From assembly GCF_002934455.1 (NCBI RefSeq), contig NZ_PTIR01000001.1:682001-746000 (forward strand): DNA of 64,000 nt, written 5' to 3'. The notes below the pieces were generated by a model. The model had not been told where the DNA came from and made no database searches. It was given only the letters and a program-made list of their open reading frames with translations. Each line of letters opens with the position of its first letter. Positions within the stretch are counted from its first letter, which is position 1. Of the stretch, positions 33,103 to 39,947 are shown piece after piece. Source of the DNA: Trinickia symbiotica. GTDB taxonomy: Bacteria; Pseudomonadota; Gammaproteobacteria; Burkholderiales; Burkholderiaceae. Position numbers and translations under genes: made by a program.

Positions 33103-33187
33103 TCAGCGCGAATGCCGCGATCAAAGATAGACGTGATCTGAGCGGTGTCGGGCCATACGCGGCCCGGCAAAAAATCGGGGAATAAAA

Positions 33188-33799
33188 ATGCAAAAGGCCA
33201 TTTTTGCTGTCACTGCGATGCTGCTGAGCGGAATCGCGATGGCACAGGCAAACGGAACGATTACGAATGGTACGCAGTCAACAGCGCAGCAAGCGACAAA
33301 CGTCAATGTGAACGTCGGTACCGGCAGCCAAGGCTCCGGACCGGCCGGTGTTGCGAATGCGCAGACCGTACCTGCGGAATCTACCGTGGGATATAGCGGT
33401 TCGTACACGGTCAGAAGCGCACCGACGGTATATGCCCCGTCGCTAACGGCGTCAGTAACAGAGACCTGTTGGGGTTCTGTATCGGCGGCGGTCTCCGTCG
33501 TAGGCGTCGGCGCTACGGGCGCCGCGACCATAAAAGACGCCGACTGCAACCGCCGGCTCAATGCAGCGGTCGCATGGCGGATGGACCGCAAGGACATCGC
33601 GTTTAACATCATGTGCCAAGACGATTCGTTCCGGGCAGCGGCTGCGCAGACCAACTCTCCTTGCCTTGAGGACAAGCCGAAAGTTGCGTCCACCGTGAAT
33701 ACCGAGGCGCAATCCAATCCGAAGCTAGTGCCAGTCGCAGGCTCGCCCGGTGTCATGCAGTACCGCCTCGCGGACACGCCGGCTCCGTTATCGCGATAG
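33188..33799 (+). CDS. Exported protein with Cys-containing C-terminal domain
   Basis: 203 residues; signal peptide MQKAIFAVTAMLLSGIAMAQ. The N-terminal third is Gln/Asn/Thr/Ser/Val-rich (TNGTQSTAQQATNVNVNVG), then a compact domain with four cysteines: ETCWGSVS, DADCNRRLN, FNIMCQDDSF, TNSPCLED. Similar domains with an ETC..GS start and a CQD motif occur in uncharacterised exported proteins of Burkholderia, as far as I recall. Two disulfides are likely. Together with the preceding gene this may encode a surface structure. Confidence 0.72.
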   Translation: MQKAIFAVTAMLLSGIAMAQANGTITNGTQSTAQQATNVNVNVGTGSQGSGPAGVANAQTVPAESTVGYSGSYTVRSAPTVYAPSLTASVTETCWGSVSAAVSVVGVGATGAATIKDADCNRRLNAAVAWRMDRKDIAFNIMCQDDSFRAAAAQTNSPCLEDKPKVASTVNTEAQSNPKLVPVAGSPGVMQYRLADTPAPLSR

Positions 33800-33964
33800 T
33801 AGTTTCTCAACAAACTCCCGGCGTGAGCGCTGCTGAATCGGCTCGAGCTCCGCTATATGGTCGGGAGTCCGTTCAGTGCGCCCCGCAGTTCGATCAGGCC
33901 TTCGCCGCACGGGATCTCAAGGGGTAGCTCGCTGATGTTGACTCCCGGACAAGCGCGAGCATCT

Positions 33965-34150
33965 TCATAACTTGTGGCTCGAGTCGGGCCGTTTCCGGTT
34001 GTAAATCTCGATGTATTCGCCGATGGAGCGTCGGGCATGGCTGACCGACTCGTAGGCCTTCAGAAGCACTCCTCGTACTTGATGCTGCGCCACACCCGCT
34101 CGACGAATACGTCGTCGCGGCAGCATCCCTTGCTTATGGCAAGCTTAAGA
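33965..34150 (-). pseudogene. IS3-family transposase (OrfB) remnant
   Basis: The last part of an IS3-type integrase core: RDDVFVERVWRSIKYEECF, then a frame break, then LKAYESVSHARRSIGEYIEI and YNRKRPDSSHK. These correspond to the conserved stretch around the catalytic Glu. A frameshift and the loss of the rest of the gene make it inactive. No terminal inverted repeats could be assigned. Confidence 0.85.
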
Positions 34151-34246
34151 ACCGGCGTTGTTACAAAAAACATACTGCTCAAGCCATGCATCTGCGCGCC
34201 GATAAAACTGGATGCCACAAACTGGCACAACCTTTTGGAGGGAAGC

Positions 34247-34552
34247 ATGGCGATAAACGCAATAACCGGCCAAACAGCCGGCCCCGTAGCAGACGCCTCC
34301 CGTGCGCCGCCACAGCTGGCGAAAGGCACGACACAAGCGACTGCGACGCCGCAACCAAACAGCACGTCGTCCGCGCAATCGACTAAACCGGCTGCATCCT
34401 ATTCCGTTTCGATCAGCAGCGCGGCGCGCGCCGCACTCGCCGAGGCGACGGAGACGTCCGTGCAGACAGCTCAGGAAGCCCGGCGCGGGGACTTGCAAGC
34501 GCAACGCATGCTAGCGAGGGAAAATGCGCAGAAGGCGGCGCTGAACTCATAA
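34247..34552 (+). CDS. Small Ala/Gln/Thr-rich protein
   Basis: 101 residues with GGAGG 6 nt before the ATG. The N-terminal half is low in complexity (Thr/Gln/Ser/Pro). The C-terminal half is helical: ISSAARAALAEATETSVQTA, EARRGDLQAQRMLARENAQ. No signal peptide. I recall similar short proteins in Burkholderia genomes without known function. It sits right after the IS3 remnant inside the acquired region. Confidence 0.6.
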   Translation: MAINAITGQTAGPVADASRAPPQLAKGTTQATATPQPNSTSSAQSTKPAASYSVSISSAARAALAEATETSVQTAQEARRGDLQAQRMLARENAQKAALNS

Positions 34553-34604
34553 GGCAACCGCCGATCCGATTCTCCGCGCGGGAGGCTATTCGCCCCTTCG
34601 CGCG

Positions 34605-34854
34605 GAGCCGCGCCGATTTCGATGTTCCGGCCGATCACCAGCCCCGCGGGCATACACTCGGATACGTGATCCATCCCGACGAGTTTCCCTTGCTTCGGAT
34701 TCCCGATGGCACCGCTCGCCGCTTTGCCGCCTAGTTCGGGAATCGCCACGAAGACGTTACCGCTTTGCGGATCCCAAACCGACTGCTCGATCCCGTTCAT
34801 CGCGAGCTGAAATTCGATTTTCGATCGGGCCGCATCGGGCGGATCTGAGCGTGA
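34605..34854 (-). pseudogene. Fragment of a YncE/SMP-30-like beta-propeller gene
   Basis: In-frame remnant reading KIEFQLAMNGIEQSVWDP, GNVFVAIPELGGKAASGAIG, KLVGMDHVSECMPAGLVIG. This is the blade pattern of exported beta-propeller proteins (…V.VPEL.G....G.I.., ..C.PAGL..G). Neither a start nor a full-length gene is present. Its upstream end coincides with the left boundary of the second direct repeat (34855), so it was joined to the kinase fragment by the rearrangement. Confidence 0.65.
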
Positions 34855-35063
34855 GGCTGCACCGCACCGAACATGGCCTGTCGCTCGCGATCGAAGACGA
34901 CGGCGTCGGCTTCGACACGCTTTGCCCGGCCACCGATCCGGACCTCGACCGCGGTCTCGGCCTGATCGGCATGAAGCATCGCGTGGAGGCGGCCGGCGGC
35001 ACCTTCGTCGTTCACTCGAGCGTAACGGGCGGCACACTCGTCTCGGCAATCTGGAGCGTATGA
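34855..35063 (+). pseudogene. Truncated histidine kinase, C-terminal fragment
   Basis: Only the last 69 codons of the kinase remain, from LHRTEHGLSL through the G boxes (DDGVGFD, GGTFVVHSSVTGG) to the same stop. The HisKA box and N box are absent, so it cannot be an active kinase. A small open frame with an ATG at 34851 exists but is an accident of the junction. Confidence 0.9.
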
Positions 35064-35722
35064 GACATCGGCGCGATCAGGCCCATGTCGATGGCGGCAA
35101 GCACGAGCCCGGTCAGGTTGCAGATGTCGAGCTTGTGCATGAGATTCGCGCGGTATTTCTCGATCGTCTTCGGGCTGAGATTGAGATAGTGCCCCACCTG
35201 GCGGTTCGTGCGTCCCTCCGCCACGAGCTTCAGCACGCTGCGCTCACGCGCGGTGAGAAGCTCCCACGCGCTTTTTGGCGCCGACGCGTCGCGGCCGGTC
35301 ACGAACGACTGAACGAGGTTGCCGTAGACGTCGGCGCTCAAGTGGCGCTTGCCCTGCATCACGGCGCGCAGCGCCGCCACGAGTTCGTCGAACGAAGCGT
35401 CCTTGAGCACGTAGCCGTCCACGCCGACCCGCAATGCTTCGCGAACATACTCCTGGGCCTTGTGCACCGTGAGCGCCACGATGCGAATCTGCGGCGAACG
35501 GCGCTTGATCGTCGCCACCGCATCGATGCCGTTCATGCCCGGCATCGCGAGATCGGTAAGGACCACGTCCGGCGCCAAAGCGATGGCCTGCTGACAAGCC
35601 TCTTTGCCGTCCCGGGCCTCCCCGACCACCTCATACTCGCCGAGCGCGTTGAGCATCGAACGCAGCCCGCAGCGAAGCAAATGATGATCTTCCGCGATCA
35701 ACAAGCGATGCTTTATGCTCAC
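35012..35722 (-). CDS. NarL-family response regulator, copy 2
   Basis: 236 residues, identical in sequence to the product of 25360-26070, with the same receiver (Asp57) and LuxR-type DNA-binding domain. The nine nucleotide differences I counted are all silent. Upstream noncoding DNA is also duplicated, so both copies should be expressed. It has no complete partner kinase here and would depend on the intact kinase at 24662-25411. Confidence 0.93.
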   Translation of the reverse strand: MSIKHRLLIAEDHHLLRCGLRSMLNALGEYEVVGEARDGKEACQQAIALAPDVVLTDLAMPGMNGIDAVATIKRRSPQIRIVALTVHKAQEYVREALRVGVDGYVLKDASFDELVAALRAVMQGKRHLSADVYGNLVQSFVTGRDASAPKSAWELLTARERSVLKLVAEGRTNRQVGHYLNLSPKTIEKYRANLMHKLDICNLTGLVLAAIDMGLIAPMSHTLQIAETSVPPVTLE

Positions 35723-36170
35723 GGCTCACCCCTTCCCATATCCCTGGCTCGTACGCGCCGCCTCTGAGGCGTGCGCACCGTCTGCGCGCCACGGCCGGAT
35801 AGCCGGCCGCTTCTCGATTTTTTCCGCGGTCGATGGGCGGCACTCGCGAGCCGGCTCATCCCCTGCGTGTAATGCGCGTCGTGATCGCAAATATCGCGCC
35901 ACGCCCTGAGCGATGCGGCGCCAGCGAAGAAGCGCCATATCGAGAGCCCACGCTCGGCCGATAAACGTTTCAGGCGTGCAACGCCGGACGGTCGGCAGGC
36001 GAGTTCAACACGAAGGGACGCCCGCCCGCGCGGGCAAACCGCGGTGGCGGCGTCTCAAGAGTGAGAAAGACGATATGCGTGGTCGGCAAAGTGACCGGTA
36101 ACTCCGCGGCGGCGGCTGCGTGTGCGCCGAACCCCGAGTTTCCGCAACGCCGATCCGTGTTATGCGCGGC
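35723..36170. other. Noncoding part of the second repeat copy
   Basis: 448 bp corresponding to 26071-26518 with only a handful of differences (for example C/T near 35872). Contains the promoter side of the second regulator gene. No gene supported. Confidence 0.5.
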
Positions 36171-36434
36171 TCATTGATCTTCGGGGCACTTGAGATTGCA
36201 GCCGTCCGGGTCGCCGAGGTCGCCCTTCTTGCGCAGCTCGGACCGGCGCGTCTGATACTTCTTGGTCGGCGCCGAAGCGGCGAATTGCAGCTGAGGATGC
36301 TGCTGCAGCCGGAACTGATCGTTCAGGATGCCGCCCGGCACGCCCGGCGAGTTCTGGGCGAAGGCAAGCGTTGCGACGGCTGTCAACGCGCCGGCTGCGA
36401 GGGCGGCGGCGCAGGCATTGATGAGCGGTTTCAT
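36171..36434 (-). CDS. Small exported protein
   Basis: 87 residues from ATG 36434, chosen because it gives a normal signal peptide (MKPLINACAAALAAGALTAV, cleavage after AFAQ). The mature part, about 60 residues, is polar: VPGGILNDQFRLQQHPQLQF, KKYQTRRSELRKKGDLG, ending GCNLKCPEDQ with two cysteines that may pair. No family recognised. A truncated copy of its 3' end lies at 26519-26593. Confidence 0.65.
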   Translation of the reverse strand: MKPLINACAAALAAGALTAVATLAFAQNSPGVPGGILNDQFRLQQHPQLQFAASAPTKKYQTRRSELRKKGDLGDPDGCNLKCPEDQ

Positions 36435-36586
36435 ATTCGTTCTTGCTGCGCCTCGTCGGCGCATCTGTCATGGCTGGGGACGACCCAAGAGACTGGTAAG
36501 CCTAACGCAGAACCGGCCGGCTGTGCATTGATTCGTATTACGCACGTATACATGGCGAAAGGCCTGGTGCCCCCGCCCCTACGACG

Positions 36587-37681
36587 CTAGCGCGACACTC
36601 GTGCCGGCGCGCCGCCGCGCAACCCGCTCGCGACGTCCACGAGCAGGCCGCACTCGGCCGGGTCGTAGCCTTCGAGACGCGAGACGCTCGCCTGGAAGGC
36701 CTCGCTCTTGAGCACCTCGATCGCGGCCGCGAGCGGCGCCGACGAGAGCCGCCCACGCTCGCAGGCGAAGTAGTAATCCTCGTCGACGACGGGAATGAAG
36801 TCGAGCCCGAAATGGTGCGCGGCCGGCGCCACGCCGAAGCCGACGTCGGCCATCCCGCTCGCGACGAAAGCCGCGATCGCCGTATGCGTCAGCTCCGTCG
36901 ACGCATAGCCGTTGATGCGCTCCGGGTCGACGCCGACGCGGCGCAGCTCGAGGTCGATCAGAAGCCGCGTGCCCGAGCCGGGCTGCCGATTGACGAAGCG
37001 CACGTCGTTGCGGGCGAGATCGTCGAGCCCCCGCACGCCCTTCGGGTTGCCCTTCTGGAGGAAAAGGCCCTGCTTGCGCTTCGTCAGATGAATGAGCACA
37101 TGGCGCCGAGGGTCGAGCCAGCGCCGGTAAATGTCAGCGCAGAGCTCGCGGAACGGGCCGGCCGGCAGGTGAAAACCGGCGAAATCGCACTCGCCGCGCG
37201 CGAGCGACGCGACGGCCTCGGCGCTCTCGCGATACTTGATGTCCACCGCGACGACGCCGCGGCTCCCGAGCTCGGCGACGAGCGCCGCCACCGCGTAGCC
37301 GTGCGACGCGTGAATGCGGATCGCGCTGCCGCGCCCGAGCTGACGGTTGAGCTCCTCGGCGATTTCGCTCGCGAGCATCTGCATGGGTCCTTCGAGCCGC
37401 TCCGCGCAGAGGCGCTGCGCCCTGACGACGGCGTGACCGAGATCCGACAGCGCCGAGCCTTTGCCACGCTCCTTCGAAATCAGGTCGCCGCCGAGCCGCG
37501 CCTCGAAAAGGCGCAGCAATCCCCACGCGTGGCGATACGAGAGGCGGCTTTGCTCGGCCGCCTGAGCGATGCTGCCCGTCTCGTCGACGAGCGCGAGCAG
37601 CGGCGCGATATCGGTCAAACTCGCCTCATGGCCCGCGCTATCGCGCACGATCAGTTCAGTGACGCACCGGATGTCGATCAT
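36587..37681 (-). CDS. ModE-like HTH regulator with PBP-type ligand domain
   Basis: 364 residues. N-terminal winged helix like ModE/LysR (ALVDETGSIAQAAEQSRLSYRHAWGLLRLFEARLGGDLI), then a periplasmic-binding-protein-like domain (AIRIHASHGYAVAALVAELG, RFVNRQPGSGTRLLIDLEL, AAFVASGMADVGFGVAPAAH). This is the HTH plus molybdate/substrate-binding layout found next to molybdenum enzymes. It is divergent from the fds operon with 152 bp between, so it probably controls that operon in response to formate or molybdate. Corresponds in position and type to the fds regulator of related bacteria. Confidence 0.88.
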   Translation of the reverse strand: MIDIRCVTELIVRDSAGHEASLTDIAPLLALVDETGSIAQAAEQSRLSYRHAWGLLRLFEARLGGDLISKERGKGSALSDLGHAVVRAQRLCAERLEGPMQMLASEIAEELNRQLGRGSAIRIHASHGYAVAALVAELGSRGVVAVDIKYRESAEAVASLARGECDFAGFHLPAGPFRELCADIYRRWLDPRRHVLIHLTKRKQGLFLQKGNPKGVRGLDDLARNDVRFVNRQPGSGTRLLIDLELRRVGVDPERINGYASTELTHTAIAAFVASGMADVGFGVAPAAHHFGLDFIPVVDEDYYFACERGRLSSAPLAAAIEVLKSEAFQASVSRLEGYDPAECGLLVDVASGLRGGAPARVSR

Positions 37682-37833
37682 TTATGTGGTCCGATTTCCT
37701 ATTGCATATCGAAAAGCACGCGCCTATTGTTCCAGAACAAGTGAAGAAGCCGAGCATATCTGCAGGCTATATGTACCGCAAGTGCATATTGCAACGCAGT
37801 TGCCCTGATCAAGGGACAGAAAGGAGACCCCAC
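37682..37833. promoter_or_regulatory. Divergent promoter region of fds operon with operator candidates
   Basis: Contains a dyad TTGTTC-CA-GAACAA at 37727-37740 and a second imperfect dyad CATAT…ATATG at 37755-37773. Both are AT-rich islands in GC-rich DNA, between the regulator and fdsG. The ribosome site AAGGAG of fdsG lies at 37821-37826. Confidence 0.6.
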
Positions 37834-38361
37834 GTGGAACATCCCCGCGCCGCCGCGCCGGACGAGCTCGTCCGCCGGCACGTCAAGCCAGGCGCATCGC
37901 TGCTTGCAGTGTTGCACGCCATCCAGGATGAAGTCGGATTCATCCCGAAAGAGGCCGTTGCGCCGCTCGCGCGCGCGATGAATCTTTCGCGCGCCGAAGT
38001 ACACGGCGTCATCACCTACTACCATCATTTCCGTACGACACCGCCCGCACGCGTGACGGTCGCCCTTTGCCGCGCGGAATCATGCCGCAGCATGGGCACC
38101 GAGGCGCTCGCGCGGCACGTCGAAGCGCACACGGGTTGTCGGTTCGATGCGAAGCACGGCAGCGGCGATACCGCGGCGCGAGGTCATGACGAAGCCGTCG
38201 AGCTCGAATCCGTCTACTGCCTCGGGCAATGCGCGCTCTCGCCGGCCATGACGATCAACGGCAAGCTCTACGCGAAGATGACACCGCCGAAGTTCGACGC
38301 CTTGTTCGACGCGGCCTGCGCCGCCGCGGGCGTCGAAGCGAATGCCAAGGAGTCCGCATGA
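37834..38361 (+). CDS. fdsG: NAD-dependent formate dehydrogenase, gamma subunit
   Basis: 175 residues from a GTG start, AAGGAG 7 nt upstream. NuoE-like: IQDEVGFIPKEAVAPLARAM, VHGVITYYHHFRT, and the four cysteines for a [2Fe-2S] cluster (LCRAESCRS, YCLGQCALSP). It passes electrons between the beta and alpha subunits of a cytosolic, molybdenum-containing formate dehydrogenase. The stop overlaps the fdsB start (ATGA). Confidence 0.95.
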   Translation: MEHPRAAAPDELVRRHVKPGASLLAVLHAIQDEVGFIPKEAVAPLARAMNLSRAEVHGVITYYHHFRTTPPARVTVALCRAESCRSMGTEALARHVEAHTGCRFDAKHGSGDTAARGHDEAVELESVYCLGQCALSPAMTINGKLYAKMTPPKFDALFDAACAAAGVEANAKESA

Positions 38362-39929
38362 ACTCGCCCACGACGCACCGCATTTTCGTGCCGCGCGACT
38401 CGTCGGCCCTCGCCATGGGCGCCGACGAAGTCGCGCAGGCGATCGCGAGCGTTGCCGCGGCGCGCGGCCTGGCCGTCGACATCGTCCGCAACGGTTCGCG
38501 CGGACTTCTCTGGCTAGAGCCGCTCGTCGAGATTCAAACGGCCGATGGGCGCGTGGGCTACGCGAACGTCGGCGTCGAGGACGTGCCCTCGCTCGTCGAT
38601 GCATGGCTCTCGGGCGGTGCGCACGAGCGCTCGGTGGGACTCGTCGAGGACATCCCGTATCTGAAGCGCCAGCAGCGCCTCACGTTCGCGCGGCTCGGCA
38701 TCACCGATCCGCTTTCGATCGACGATTACGTGGCCCACGAGGGGCTCGCGGGCCTGAAGGCCGCGCTCGCGATGAGCGGCGAGGCAGCCTGCGAGCTCGT
38801 GCTCGAATCGGGCCTGCGCGGTCGCGGCGGCGCGGCGTTTCCGGCCGGCATCAAATGGCGGACGGTGCGAGCCGCCTCGGCCCCGCAGAAGTACATCGTC
38901 TGCAACGCGGACGAAGGCGACTCGGGCACGTTCTCGGACCGGCTCTCGATGGAAGGCGACCCGTTCGGACTCATCGAAGGCATGATCATCGCGGGTGTCG
39001 CCACGGGCGCGACCGAGGGCTACATCTACGTGCGCAGCGAATACCCGCACGCGATCGCGACGCTCGAGGCGGCGATCGCGAAGGCGCGCGCGGCCGGCTG
39101 GCTCGGTGCGAGCGTGCTCGGCTCGGATCGCGCGTTCGACCTCTTCGTCGCGAAGGGCGCGGGCTCGTATGTCTGCGGCGAGGAAACGGCGCTGCTCGAA
39201 TCGCTCGAGGGCAAGCGCGGCATCGTTCGCGCGAAGCCGCCGGTCCCGGCGCTCGCGGGCCTGCACGGCCAGCCGACCGTCATCAACAACGTCATTACGC
39301 TCGCGACGGTGCCGATCATCTTCGCGCGCGGCGCGGCGTTCTACAAAGACTTCGGCATGGGCCGCTCGCGCGGCACGCTGCCGTTCCAGCTCGCCGGCAA
39401 CATCAAGCAAGGCGGGCTTGTGGAACTCGCGTTCGGCGTCACGCTGCGCGAACTCATATTCGACTACGGCGGCGGCACCGCGAGCGGACGCCCCGCACGC
39501 GCGGCACAGGTCGGCGGACCGCTCGGCACCTACCTGCCCGAGAGCCAGTGGGACATTCCGCTGGACTACGAAGCCTATGCGGCAGTCGGCGCTGTGGTGG
39601 GCCACGGCGGCATCGTCGTGCACGACGACACGTCGAATCTCGCCGAGCTGGCGCAGTACGCGATGCATTTTTGCGCGCTCGAGTCGTGCGGCAAGTGCAC
39701 ACCGTGCCGGATCGGCTCGACGCGCGGCGCCGAGGTCATTCAGCGCATCCGCAATGGCGATACGTCCGAGAGGCAGGTCACGCTCTTGCGCGACCTCTGC
39801 GACACGATGGTGTCCGGCTCGCTTTGCGCGATGGGCGGTATGACGCCCTACCCGGTCATCTCGGCACTCGATCATTTCCCGGAAGACTTCGGTCTTCGCC
39901 CAGTCCAGCCGAATGCGGCTGCGGCTTGA
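38358..39929 (+). CDS. fdsB: NAD-dependent formate dehydrogenase, beta subunit
   Basis: 523 residues, NuoF-like diaphorase. FMN/NAD site: LRGRGGAAFPAGIKW and CNADEGDSGTFSDR; a further conserved stretch is GSYVCGEETALLESLEG. The [4Fe-4S] motif is ESCGKCTPCRIG with a later Cys in SGSLCAMG. The N-terminal 130 residues form the thioredoxin-like extension usual for FdsB. Reduces NAD+ with electrons from the alpha subunit. Confidence 0.96.
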   Translation: MNSPTTHRIFVPRDSSALAMGADEVAQAIASVAAARGLAVDIVRNGSRGLLWLEPLVEIQTADGRVGYANVGVEDVPSLVDAWLSGGAHERSVGLVEDIPYLKRQQRLTFARLGITDPLSIDDYVAHEGLAGLKAALAMSGEAACELVLESGLRGRGGAAFPAGIKWRTVRAASAPQKYIVCNADEGDSGTFSDRLSMEGDPFGLIEGMIIAGVATGATEGYIYVRSEYPHAIATLEAAIAKARAAGWLGASVLGSDRAFDLFVAKGAGSYVCGEETALLESLEGKRGIVRAKPPVPALAGLHGQPTVINNVITLATVPIIFARGAAFYKDFGMGRSRGTLPFQLAGNIKQGGLVELAFGVTLRELIFDYGGGTASGRPARAAQVGGPLGTYLPESQWDIPLDYEAYAAVGAVVGHGGIVVHDDTSNLAELAQYAMHFCALESCGKCTPCRIGSTRGAEVIQRIRNGDTSERQVTLLRDLCDTMVSGSLCAMGGMTPYPVISALDHFPEDFGLRPVQPNAAAA

Positions 39930-39947
39930 CGAATGGAGCAACTCATC

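Larger units (their letters stand above)
34855..36245 (+). repeat. Long direct repeat, copy 2 (1391 bp)
   Basis: Second copy of 25203-26593. Here the kinase gene is cut on the left, while the regulator gene and the small exported-protein gene on the right are complete. The complementary truncation of the two copies defines the insertion boundaries. Confidence 0.95.

Noticed and set aside
33853-34038. Minus-strand frame ending GLIELRGALNGLPTI
   Set aside because: It overlaps the IS3 transposase remnant in another frame and has no independent start or motif.
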